Notes under the pieces: model-generated
The model's input: only the letters and a program-made list of their open reading frames with translations
Database searches by the model: none
Told to the model about the DNA's origin: nothing
In this document: positions 1 through 7,280 of the stretch, piece by piece
How the letters are laid out: every line of letters starts with the position of its first letter
Numbering within the stretch: position 1 is the stretch's first letter
Made by a program: the position numbers and the translations under genes
Assembly: GCA_001820175.1 (NCBI GenBank)
Contig: MHOT01000019.1
Span: forward strand, 1 to 49,382
Length of the DNA stretch: 49,382 nt
Reading direction: 5' to 3'
From: Candidatus Staskawiczbacteria bacterium RIFCSPHIGHO2_02_FULL_42_22
Lineage (GTDB): Bacteria; Patescibacteriota; Minisyncoccia; Minisyncoccales; Staskawiczbacteraceae

Positions 1-58
1 GTTGCTTTCTTGGCTTAATAGGTTTTAATAGTTTCATATACCCCTATTATACCAAGAA

Positions 59-283
59 ATGAGCGTAAAATCAGTCGAATTATTCAACAAAGCCGCTTCA
101 GATTATAAAAATAGAAAATATGATGTAGTCCCTTATGACTCGAAATGGAAAGATGGTTTTGTTAAGGAAACAGATATTTTAAAATCTATTTTTGGCAAAG
201 ATATGCTTTCGGTTGAGCATATTGGTAGCACTGCAATCCCAGAATTAGCAGGCAAACCAACAATTGATATCTTAATAAGATAA
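59..283 (+). pseudogene. GrpB/UPF0157 family protein, N-terminal fragment
   Basis: The 74-residue product matches the start of the GrpB (UPF0157, nucleotidyltransferase-fold) family: VVPYDSKWKDGF, then EHIGSTAIPELAGKPTIDIL, the hallmark HIGSTA..PGLAGKP region. Family members are usually about 170 residues, so the reading frame stops roughly halfway. The next gene begins one base after the stop in another frame and shows no GrpB similarity, so the rest is deleted, not merely frameshifted. No Shine-Dalgarno sequence precedes the ATG. I read it as a decayed gene. Expression as a short protein cannot be excluded. Confidence 0.7.
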
Positions 284-284
284 T

Positions 285-887
285 TTGAAAGAGCTTTTTA
301 AAAAACAAAATGAAAAAACTGTGAAAAACCTTAATGCAACTTCTGTAGATAAAGATGGGCTTTATTATGACGCAATGGAATGTCTTGAAAGCGGCAAGAG
401 TGGAGTCGAAAGGGCCGAAACATTATTACAAGAAGCATTAAACATAGATGCTGATTATGTTCAGACGCACATAGGATTTGCCCATATGTATGGCGCTAGT
501 GGCAATAAGAAAAAAGCGGAGGAGGCGATTAAAGAAGCGTACGAAATGACTCTTAAAGCATTTCCTAAATGGCCCAGAAGATTAGAGTGGGGATTTTTAG
601 AAAACCGCGCGTATTTAAGAGCATTGCAATACCGAGCTGATTTATATTGGGATGATGATGAAAATGATGAGGCTATAAAAATTTTCAGGCTATTGTTGAA
701 ACTCAATCCAAATGATAATCAAGGAGTAAGATATGAAATTGCCGGATTATATGCAGGGATCAATGGTAAAGAAGTTAGCCGTATGTTTGACGAAGGAAAT
801 ATGAAACAAGATTGGAGTAAGTTACAGAAATTAGTAAAAGACCAAAATAATAAGCACCATTTCTGGAAAGAACCAAAGTATGATTAA
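285..887 (+). CDS. TPR-repeat protein
   Basis: A 200-residue, helix-rich, soluble protein with no signal peptide. Residues about 20-70 (AETLLQEALNIDADYVQTHIGFAHMYGASGNKKKAEEAIKEA, given as its helix pairs) and about 105-145 (RALQYRADLYWDDDENDEA, then IKIFRLLLKLNPND) have the spacing of tetratricopeptide units, a protein-protein interaction scaffold. The frame opens with TTG one base after the GrpB-fragment stop; an in-frame ATG at 369 is an alternative start. The partner and exact function are unknown. It ends where a 54-bp repeat with coding character begins. Confidence 0.6.
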   Translation: MKELFKKQNEKTVKNLNATSVDKDGLYYDAMECLESGKSGVERAETLLQEALNIDADYVQTHIGFAHMYGASGNKKKAEEAIKEAYEMTLKAFPKWPRRLEWGFLENRAYLRALQYRADLYWDDDENDEAIKIFRLLLKLNPNDNQGVRYEIAGLYAGINGKEVSRMFDEGNMKQDWSKLQKLVKDQNNKHHFWKEPKYD

Positions 888-938
888 TTTACCTGCTATT
901 CTGCAACACGCTATTCACAAGGAAGGTCGTAAATAGGC
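885..938 (+). repeat. 54-bp repeat, copy 1 (coding-like)
   Basis: Nearly the same 54 bp recur at 4147-4200, with five differences. Read in one frame both encode LPAIL(Q/E)HAIHKEGRK followed by TAG; four of the five differences are synonymous third-position changes. In this copy an in-frame ATG at 880 would give an 18-residue peptide. It looks like the conserved C-terminus of a lost gene rather than an untranslated repeat. Confidence 0.6.
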
Positions 939-994
939 ACGTAAACTAATATAAAGAGTGTTCTAAGCACAGAGGAGGATAAAAAGCATCTTTT

Positions 995-1023
995 TTGTGT
1001 GGGTATTGCATATTTTATATTAT
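995..1023 (+). promoter_or_regulatory. putative sigma-70 promoter
   Basis: TTGTGT, a 17-bp spacer and TATTAT lie about 55 bp upstream of the GTG start at 1079. Confidence 0.45.
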
Positions 1024-1078
1024 TATGGTATTATTTTTATCACATGTTTCCAAAACTACACTTATTAGGAGAAAGAAC

Positions 1079-1423
1079 GTGAAAGCACATTACTACAAGG
1101 AAATGGGCGAGTCTCTTGAGCCAGGAGCCGTGTTCTACCTGTGCGTGGATGGCAAGGTGCACCTTGCCATTACAGATCACCAATGGGGAGAGGTGACGTG
1201 CCGAGTGGCAGGGGCCTGCGACAGCTCTTGCGTCAAGGAGATGAACCTCAAAGAGGGCCCGATGGAGGTCACTCTGAAAGGGCAATTGCTTGCCCTTGTC
1301 GAGCAGTTTCTCGCTTCGAATGGCAAAGAATGTGGGAACTGCGACACCGACTTTCGCAAGGTGATGGAGTTTACCAAGGTTAGGAGTCCCTTGCCGCTCC
1401 AAAATCACCAAAAAGCTCATTGA
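1079..1423 (+). CDS. hypothetical protein with two Cys motifs
   Basis: A 114-residue protein starting at GTG 1079, chosen because TTAGGAGAAAG sits just upstream; the open frame extends further 5' only through the promoter. Residues about 12-50 (EPGAVFYLCVDGKVHLAITD) suggest a small beta-rich fold. Two Cys clusters, CDSSC and CGNCD, could bind zinc or form disulphides. I recognise no family. Its base composition is richer in G+C than the neighbouring genes, as for the ABC transporter downstream, suggesting shared foreign origin. A hairpin follows the stop. Confidence 0.6.
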   Translation: MKAHYYKEMGESLEPGAVFYLCVDGKVHLAITDHQWGEVTCRVAGACDSSCVKEMNLKEGPMEVTLKGQLLALVEQFLASNGKECGNCDTDFRKVMEFTKVRSPLPLQNHQKAH

Positions 1424-1439
1424 GGAAATATGAGCTCGC

Positions 1440-1472
1440 ATCTATGGGGAGAGACAGAAAATCTCCCCATCA
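1440..1472 (+). terminator. possible terminator hairpin
   Basis: ATGGGGAGA pairs with TCTCCCCAT around a short loop directly after the stop of the 1079 gene. The following tract is only weakly T-rich. Confidence 0.45.
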
Positions 1473-1526
1473 CTTCTTAGTTCTGAAAAAGTTTCAGTAT
1501 TAAGAAGTGAACTTTGACATGCGTTT

Positions 1527-1541
1527 CGGAAACGTTTTCCG
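1527..1541. promoter_or_regulatory. near-palindromic operator-like site
   Basis: CGGAAACGTTTTCCG is a near-perfect palindrome with a central CG, the form of many LacI-type operators. It lies 8 bp after a TTGACA (1514-1519) upstream of the ABC exporter. No convincing -10 at standard spacing was found, and no LacI-family gene is in the window. Confidence 0.35.
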
Positions 1542-1584
1542 ACTCAATATAACTCCATGACATTTACCTAGAAAGGATACTAAC

Positions 1585-3309
1585 ATGGCTACGCCTAGCG
1601 TTTGGGGATGGTCAAAGGCAACGTTCTGCGAACACTGGAAAAGGATCATGTTCATCGCCTTCGTGACTGTCTTGTTGGCAGCCGCGAACGCAGCTTTTCC
1701 GTTGATTTGGCAAATACTGATCGACCAAGCAATCGGAGGCAGCGTGGATCAAGTGATCACGGCGGTGTTCGTCGTCCTGTTTATGGTTCGCGTGGTGCCG
1801 TTCGTGTATTTACTCAAAACGCGGTTTCTCAACCGCTATGAGTTCAATACGCGACTCCAGTTGTTCAAGCACGTACTCCGTTTGTCGGTTCCTTTCCACA
1901 AGGATAAGGAATCAACAAAGGTACTGCTCGAAGCCAACAAAGGCGTGAGTGCAGCGACTGGGTTACTGCGAATGTTTTTGCAAGGAGACATTATCGCAGA
2001 CATTCCCGTGGCGGTGTTCGCCTTCTGGTACATCGGTGCCCACAGCATTGTTGCCCTGTTAGTTCTCGTTATTTTCCTCGTTGCATTCTGGATGCTAAGC
2101 TACTGGCTTGGTCAAAAGATTGCAAAGGTGGAAGAAGAGTACAACGAGGTGGACAATGAAGTTTCCGCCCGTGAACGTGAAGTCGTTCAGCAGATTGAAA
2201 TGGTAAAGCTCCATTGCGCCGAGTCGCAAGAGGAGCGATGGTTTCGCGTTTCTGCACAGAAAGTCCTCGAACTGGACAACCGCAAGGTCGCTTACCACAC
2301 ATGGTTCCAACTCATGGCGAGTTTGGCCCATGTGCTACCATTCTGTATTGCATTGCTGATCTTCCTACCCGAAGTGACGAAAGGCACTTTGACGGTAGGC
2401 ACACTGATTGCCCTGCAAATCTACGCAACGATGGCAGTGGGGCCAGTTGGTTACTTGGCGAGCATGTATCACGAAATCAAGGCCAATGCGGCCAAGATCA
2501 AGCCCGCCTTGCAACTCCTTGAGCAACAACCGACTGTGACAGAAAGTAATGCTCCAGTGGAAATGAAGCCACTGCGACACGAAATCTGTTTCAAGGACAT
2601 CGCGTTCCAGTATCCGGGTGCTGACAAGCCAGTGCTATGTGGTATTTCGCTCACAGTCGCCGCAGGAGAAAAGGTGGCAGTGGTCGGAAAGACAGGGTCT
2701 GGCAAGACGACTCTGGCACGGTTGCTAGTACGCTTCTATGATCCAGATCACGGACTCGTCACCATGGACGGAACCGATCTGCGCCAGTTGAGTTTTGACT
2801 CGTTGTACCGACAGATCAGCTACGTTACCCAAGAGGTGCCGATATTCAGTGGTACGATTGGAGAGAACGTCCGCTACGGATTGCCCGACTGCGGAAACGA
2901 CCATGTGATGGTCGCATGCGTCAACGCTTCTGCCGACTTCGCGTTCCAGCAGAAGCAGGGACTCCAAACCCTTGTCGGTGAACTAGGAGAAAAGCTTTCT
3001 GGTGGCGAGCGGCAACGCTTGGCACTGGCTCGCATTTTCCTGCGACACCCCTCGGTTTTGATTCTTGACGAGGCAACCTCCGCGCTCGATCAGATGACCG
3101 AGCGAGAAGTACAGACAGCATTTGATCGTCTGTTGCAAATGAATGGTGGCACCACGATGGTTGTCATTGCTCATCGCATCACGACGGTCAAAAATGCTGA
3201 TCGCATTTTTGTCATGGACAAGGGTCGCATTGAAGACTATGGCACTCACGAGGAGTTGCTGGGTCGGTGCAACCTTTATCAAGAACTCTGTCGCGGAATG
3301 ACGGAGTAG
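1585..3309 (+). CDS. ABC exporter, fused membrane and ATPase domains
   Basis: A 574-residue half-transporter that would act as a homodimer exporting a lipid, peptide or drug; the substrate is unknown. Residues about 15-300 form the six-helix type I exporter domain. The ATPase domain (about 330-574) has Walker A GKTGSGKTT near 368, Q-loop TQEVPIFSGTIGENV near 413, signature LSGGERQ near 471, Walker B VLILDEA with the catalytic Glu near 490, and the switch His in IAHR near 528. All catalytic residues are intact. An AGAAAGGA Shine-Dalgarno precedes the ATG. Codon use is GC-richer than the copper and hydrogenase-like genes, suggesting recent transfer. Confidence 0.9.
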   Translation: MATPSVWGWSKATFCEHWKRIMFIAFVTVLLAAANAAFPLIWQILIDQAIGGSVDQVITAVFVVLFMVRVVPFVYLLKTRFLNRYEFNTRLQLFKHVLRLSVPFHKDKESTKVLLEANKGVSAATGLLRMFLQGDIIADIPVAVFAFWYIGAHSIVALLVLVIFLVAFWMLSYWLGQKIAKVEEEYNEVDNEVSAREREVVQQIEMVKLHCAESQEERWFRVSAQKVLELDNRKVAYHTWFQLMASLAHVLPFCIALLIFLPEVTKGTLTVGTLIALQIYATMAVGPVGYLASMYHEIKANAAKIKPALQLLEQQPTVTESNAPVEMKPLRHEICFKDIAFQYPGADKPVLCGISLTVAAGEKVAVVGKTGSGKTTLARLLVRFYDPDHGLVTMDGTDLRQLSFDSLYRQISYVTQEVPIFSGTIGENVRYGLPDCGNDHVMVACVNASADFAFQQKQGLQTLVGELGEKLSGGERQRLALARIFLRHPSVLILDEATSALDQMTEREVQTAFDRLLQMNGGTTMVVIAHRITTVKNADRIFVMDKGRIEDYGTHEELLGRCNLYQELCRGMTE

Positions 3310-3320
3310 TAGTTCAAATA

Positions 3321-3361
3321 AAGTCCCAGTGGAATGGATTTCCCTGGGGCTTATTTTTTTC
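3321..3361 (+). terminator. intrinsic terminator of the ABC exporter gene
   Basis: AAGTCCCAGTGG pairs imperfectly with TCCCTGGGGCTT and is followed by a run of T. Confidence 0.75.
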
Positions 3362-3472
3362 AGCGAATTTACTTTTTGATATTTTAGCGGTAGGATTAAT
3401 CTACAATTTTGATATAGAATGTAATGAAAGTTAATTTAGAACGTCAATAGTATTGACAATGATATATCGCAT

Positions 3473-3856
3473 ATGATATATAAGAAAGAAGAGGAATATA
3501 AAGTTAAATTCTATGAAGATGCTAAAACTGGGCGCAGCCCTGTCTTGGACTATATTGCTCATTTATCCGACAAAGAAGAAACTAAAGTTTTTAAATATAT
3601 CAATTACTTAAAAATTAATAGGGGAGTTTTAGATGAACCATATTCAAAACATATTAAGGGAAAAATCAGGGAGCTACGAGTTGATTTTTCGAATAATCGG
3701 CATCGGATATTTTATTTTACTTTTATAAATAAGAATATTATCTTTCTCCACGCATTTCTAAAGAAAACTCAAAAAACTCCGCCAGAAGAAATAAAAAAAG
3801 CAGAAAATAATTATTATAACGTTATTAATGACTATGAAAAACATAAACAAAAATAA
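3473..3856 (+). CDS. higB: HigB/Gp49-like toxin of a type II toxin-antitoxin pair
   Basis: A 127-residue protein of the RelE-superfamily phage-derived Gp49-like (HigB) group, expected to cleave mRNA on the ribosome. Diagnostic stretches are VKFYEDAKTGRSPVLDYIAHL, KHIKGKIRELRVDF, and HRIFYFTFINKNIIFLHAFLKKTQKTP, the last being the conserved C-terminal core of the family. It overlaps the antitoxin by 29 bp, so the two are co-translated in toxin-first order, as is usual for higBA. No Shine-Dalgarno is visible at the ATG. Confidence 0.85.
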   Translation: MIYKKEEEYKVKFYEDAKTGRSPVLDYIAHLSDKEETKVFKYINYLKINRGVLDEPYSKHIKGKIRELRVDFSNNRHRIFYFTFINKNIIFLHAFLKKTQKTPPEEIKKAENNYYNVINDYEKHKQK

Positions 3857-4142
3857 ATACATTTCCGATTTTGATTTCGATAAATATCTTAAAGAGCAGC
3901 TTAAAGACCTAGTCTTTAAAAAGCACTACGATTATTACGGTAAGCAATTGGAAATTGCTTATCAGATTTTGCAATTGCGTAAAAAGAAGCACATGTCTCA
4001 AGCTAAGCTAGCAAAAAAGATAGGCACCAAGCAAAGCAATGTCGCCAGAATGGAAGCAGGAAACCAAAACTTTTCTATTGATACCCTTCAAAAATTGGCA
4101 GGAGCCCTTGGTACTGATTTAAAGATAGTGTTCTCGAATTAG
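3828..4142 (+). CDS. higA: HigA-like XRE antitoxin
   Basis: A 104-residue protein with a C-terminal helix-turn-helix at about 50-100 (QLRKKKHMSQAKLAKKIG, then TKQSNVARMEAGNQNFSIDTLQ), typical of XRE/HigA antitoxins that bind both toxin and operator. The N-terminal half is charged and helical and probably wraps the toxin. It overlaps the toxin gene and should autoregulate the pair. A 54-bp coding-like repeat starts five bases after its stop. Confidence 0.85.
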   Translation: MTMKNINKNKYISDFDFDKYLKEQLKDLVFKKHYDYYGKQLEIAYQILQLRKKKHMSQAKLAKKIGTKQSNVARMEAGNQNFSIDTLQKLAGALGTDLKIVFSN

Positions 4143-4146
4143 GAAA

Positions 4147-4200
4147 TAATTTACCTGCTATTCTGGAACACGCTATTCATAAAGAAGGTCGCAAGTAGGC
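4147..4200 (+). repeat. 54-bp repeat, copy 2 (coding-like)
   Basis: Second copy of the repeat at 885-938, encoding LPAILEHAIHKEGRK and TAG in a frame different from higA. There is no in-frame ATG directly upstream here. Confidence 0.6.
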
Positions 4201-4233
4201 GGGTTACAAAATATGGGAAGCGTAGTGTAATAA

Positions 4234-4264
4234 AGAGGTTGTTCGGGAGAACGGCCTCTTTTAG
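4234..4264 (+). terminator. intrinsic terminator after higBA
   Basis: AAGAGGTTGTTC pairs with GAACGGCCTCTT, followed by TTTT. Confidence 0.7.
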
Positions 4265-4280
4265 GTTAAGACGAAGATAA

Positions 4281-4308
4281 TTGACAATGTAAGTAAAAAG
4301 TGTAAAGT
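4281..4308 (+). promoter_or_regulatory. promoter of the bicupin gene
   Basis: Consensus TTGACA, 16-bp spacer, TAAAGT; the start codon lies about 48 bp further on. Confidence 0.6.
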
Positions 4309-4356
4309 ATAGCCAGTGTAGATTCTATAAAACACTAACAAGAGGAGTACTTTGAC

Positions 4357-5070
4357 ATGAAAAAAGTGAACGTTTACGAGTTGCCGCTCGCTTTCAATAT
4401 CTGTGATCAGATGTTGCGCGAGGTGGAACGGATTCCTCACTGGAGTATGGCTCATGTGATAATGAATCCAAAGGCGGAATCGCTCCCGCATCACCACCAA
4501 GCAATGAGAGAGGCGTACGTCATCACTCGTGGCACAGGCCACCTGATAGTGGGGGGTCATAATTACCTCGTTCAGGCGGGGGATGCAATGGTCATCGACC
4601 ATCATATTACTCACGGACTCGTCAACTCCAGTGCTGCCAGTTTGGAGCACCTCGTCTTAGCTTGGCCACCGTTTGATCCCGCGGACGTCCACGTTAACCG
4701 CGACTACGAGGGACATAAAGGATTTGATCGTGTTTTCCCACAGCCGGAACCAGTAGAATGCTTTGATGGCGCCAAAATTATTGCCTACGAATTCGGCGAC
4801 ATTGCCAGTGTGGCGTTCGGTTGGGTCATCAATGATCCGAGGCGTCACAAGCCGGCACATTATCACAAGAAAACCATCGAATGGATTTTCGTGGTTGAGG
4901 GCGAGGGTTCTTTGGAGCTCAATGGCGAAAGCCACAACATTCGATCCGGTGACTGGATCCGCGTGGAGCCGGACGAATACCATGCTCTGCGAAATCGCAA
5001 AGATCAGCACATGGTTGTGGTGTGCGTATGCAATCCGTGTTTTTGCATGGACGACGTGCACTATCGATAA
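4357..5070 (+). CDS. two-domain cupin protein
   Basis: A 237-residue protein made of two cupin barrels. The first has the metal-binding set SLPHHHQAMREAYVITRGTGH near 46-66 and a later His (HHITHG). The second repeats the pattern with KPAHYHKKTIEWIFVVEGEG near 167-187 and DEYHAL. Cupins of this kind are often isomerases, dioxygenases or small-molecule binding regulators; the substrate cannot be told. The C-terminus carries a Cys cluster (CVCNPCFC). It has its own promoter and terminator, so it is a single-gene unit. Confidence 0.8.
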   Translation: MKKVNVYELPLAFNICDQMLREVERIPHWSMAHVIMNPKAESLPHHHQAMREAYVITRGTGHLIVGGHNYLVQAGDAMVIDHHITHGLVNSSAASLEHLVLAWPPFDPADVHVNRDYEGHKGFDRVFPQPEPVECFDGAKIIAYEFGDIASVAFGWVINDPRRHKPAHYHKKTIEWIFVVEGEGSLELNGESHNIRSGDWIRVEPDEYHALRNRKDQHMVVVCVCNPCFCMDDVHYR

Positions 5071-5082
5071 AAATAAAACAAA

Positions 5083-5120
5083 TCTCCGGCAAGAGAAATC
5101 TTCGCCGGGGCATTTTTTTA
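5083..5120 (+). terminator. intrinsic terminator
   Basis: CTCCGGC pairs with GCCGGGG, followed by CATTTTTTT. Confidence 0.8.
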
Positions 5121-5296
5121 GACCGTGAATCACGGAATGGTTTCTCTGGATTTTCTTCAATTTTTGAGATAGAAATTTGATAGAATTTTTTATCGTAGCC
5201 AAGGGCTACGGGAAAAAATTATAGCGAATTTGTAGCCAAAAATTGAAGAAAAGACAAGAAAAACTGTTTAAAATGTCCATTTCGTAATTCACGGTC
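5120..5296. repeat. large palindromic element (about 180 bp)
   Basis: Outer arms AGACCGTGAATCACGG and its near reverse complement close a long imperfect hairpin. The inner arms contain AGAAATTTGATAGAATTTT and AAATTATAGCGAATTT, and the tip is CGTAGCCAAGGGCTACG. The same inner arms and tip recur at 39323-39500. No coding potential was seen. Confidence 0.7.
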
Positions 5297-5396
5297 TTTA
5301 AGCATTTCAAAGATGCTTTTTTGTTTGCATTTTTACTTCAGAAGATACAGAATAAGGACAATTAAAATATTATACTACAAAGTACAATTACGGATA

Positions 5397-5523
5397 TTTA
5401 TTGCCCAGGATTAGTGCAGTGCATGGCGTGTTCATGCACAAACGACGCTCCAGACCTGGCGAATTTTACCGCGGTAAAATTGTGCCTAGGTCTCGGGGCA
5501 ATACAGGGTTAATACCCTTTATT
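5397..5523. repeat. composite hairpin element with TTAATACCCTTTATT tail
   Basis: The stretch starts ATTGCCCAGGATTAG and ends in a CAGGGTTAATACCCTTTATT tail. It holds two small hairpins: one with GTGCATG/CATGCAC arms, and a perfect palindrome ATTTTACCGCGGTAAAAT. A sequence-diverged copy with the same hairpin order starts at 18700. The rest of 5300-5560 shows nothing else recognisable. Confidence 0.6.
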
Positions 5524-5559
5524 TAAGATTTGAGTGATATAATTTGAGAATAGTTAAAA

Positions 5560-7266
5560 ATGAATTTTACGAAAAAACTTATTTTATTAACTTCCGTATT
5601 CTGCCTAGTAGCCCTAGGTGGAATTTTTGTTTTTCATCAAAATAAGTTGGTTATTAGTATAAGTGGCATAGCAGTGCCTCACCACGATTTGGTTGCCGCT
5701 AAAAGGGCTCAATTCTTTTCGGAGTTTGCTTCCCGCATTAAACAACCCAAAACTATTATTCTCATTTCGCCCAATCATTATTCCGCTGGGCAAGGAGATA
5801 TTCAAACTACTGATCAGGACTGGGATTTGGACAAAGGCAAAATAATCTCAAACAAAGATGCTATTTCTTTTTTGGTTGAGAAAAAATTAGTTACCAATGA
5901 ACCCGCAAGCTTTACTGATGAGCACGGCATTTATAATATTCTTGGAGATATTCATAATAATTTTCCTAACGCCACACTCATTCCACTTATTTTTAAAGAA
6001 GTTTCAGAGGAAGAGCTTAATAAACTTGAACAATCTCTTTTACAATCCTGCAAGGATTGCCTCATGATTGCCTCAGTTGATTTTTCACATTATCAACCAG
6101 CGGTTCTTGCCGATCTTCATGATGATTATTCTATCCGAGATCTGCAATTATTAGATACCAAAGATATTCTTGCCAATGCCGAAGTGGATTCTGGTCCAGC
6201 ACTTGCGCTTTTGACGATGTGGGCAAAGGATCATAATACTATTCAGTTTACGCTGAAATCCCACACTAATTCAGGAATTATTTTCCAGAATCCCGATGCA
6301 GAAACCACAACCCATGTATTTGGCTGGTATGAAAGAGGGAATATAGTTGAGCCCGAAAAAAGTGTCAGTTTTCTTTTTGGAGGCGATATGATGTTTGACC
6401 GGGGAATTTACCATACTTTCAACGATAATTTCAACCAAGCATTTTCGAAGTTTGGCGAAAGGGTATTTTGGGGCACCGCTGCATCAGTTATCAATCTTGA
6501 AGGGGCGATTACTACCAAAAAAATAGAAGACAATATCCAGCCGGATAATCTTGATTTTGAGTTTTCACCAAAAATAATAAAAACCCTTTCTTTTTTACAT
6601 ATCAATACAGCAAGCTTGGCTAATAATCATAGCGACAATGCAGGGAGCGAAGGAATTACCATTACCCGTTCTTTATTGGGCGCCGCAGGCATACAGCCAT
6701 TTGGCGGAGCCACTCAAAGCAGTGTTTTTCGCATTGCTCATATCACAGGAAACGGAATTTCCTTGGCGGTAATTGGAATGAATTTAACCTATCCAAACCA
6801 AGATGCAAACATATTAATTCCCATTATTGCCGAATTAAAAAAAGACCCGACGGTGCGCGTGATGATTATGCCTCATTGGGGAGAAGAGTATGAAAAAAAA
6901 CACACATTAGCCCAAGAAAATACCGCGCACACCTGGATTGATGCCGGAGCAGATATGATTATTGGCAGTCATCCTCATGTTATTGAAGATGCGGAATTAT
7001 ATAAAGGCGCGCCTATTATTTATTCTTTGGGAAATTTATTGTTTGACCAAACATTCTCAAGGGCTACCCAAGAAGGCCTTTTAATTGGTGGAAAATTTAC
7101 TACCGATGACTTAACTTTTTTTGGCTTGCCAGTGCAATCCATTAAATATCAGCCACAATTTATTAGGGGTGAAAGAAAAAAAGAAATCTTGAACTCACTG
7201 TATATTCCTTTTAAAAACTACGTTGTAGATTCTCCAGCCGGAGAAGTTGTTAAAATTAATAAATAA
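5560..7266 (+). CDS. exported MEMO-like / CapA-like fusion protein
   Basis: A 568-residue protein with an N-terminal signal or anchor segment (residues about 5-26). Residues about 33-265 resemble MEMO1/AmmeMemoRadiSam system protein B: GIAVPHHDLVAAKRAQFF, ISPNHYSAGQGDIQTT, VDFSHYQ and THVFGWYERG. Residues about 270-560 match the CapA/PgsA (poly-gamma-glutamate capsule) calcineurin-like domain: FLFGGDMMFDRGIY, NLEGAITT, NTASLANNHSDN, MPHWGEEYE, DAGADMIIGSHPHVIE and YSLGNLLFDQ. The CapA metal ligands appear present. It probably acts outside the membrane; its substrate is unknown. It is followed 14 bp later by another exported protein. Confidence 0.8.
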   Translation: MNFTKKLILLTSVFCLVALGGIFVFHQNKLVISISGIAVPHHDLVAAKRAQFFSEFASRIKQPKTIILISPNHYSAGQGDIQTTDQDWDLDKGKIISNKDAISFLVEKKLVTNEPASFTDEHGIYNILGDIHNNFPNATLIPLIFKEVSEEELNKLEQSLLQSCKDCLMIASVDFSHYQPAVLADLHDDYSIRDLQLLDTKDILANAEVDSGPALALLTMWAKDHNTIQFTLKSHTNSGIIFQNPDAETTTHVFGWYERGNIVEPEKSVSFLFGGDMMFDRGIYHTFNDNFNQAFSKFGERVFWGTAASVINLEGAITTKKIEDNIQPDNLDFEFSPKIIKTLSFLHINTASLANNHSDNAGSEGITITRSLLGAAGIQPFGGATQSSVFRIAHITGNGISLAVIGMNLTYPNQDANILIPIIAELKKDPTVRVMIMPHWGEEYEKKHTLAQENTAHTWIDAGADMIIGSHPHVIEDAELYKGAPIIYSLGNLLFDQTFSRATQEGLLIGGKFTTDDLTFFGLPVQSIKYQPQFIRGERKKEILNSLYIPFKNYVVDSPAGEVVKINK

Positions 7267-7280
7267 TATACAATGAAATT

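Noticed and set aside
1040-1441. 133-codon minus-strand ORF opposite the Cys orphan
   Set aside because: The plus-strand gene has promoter, Shine-Dalgarno and terminator; the reverse frame has none.
885-4200. Integron attC sites
   Set aside because: The 54-bp repeats are not strongly palindromic, lack GTTRRRY ends, and show codon-like substitution instead.
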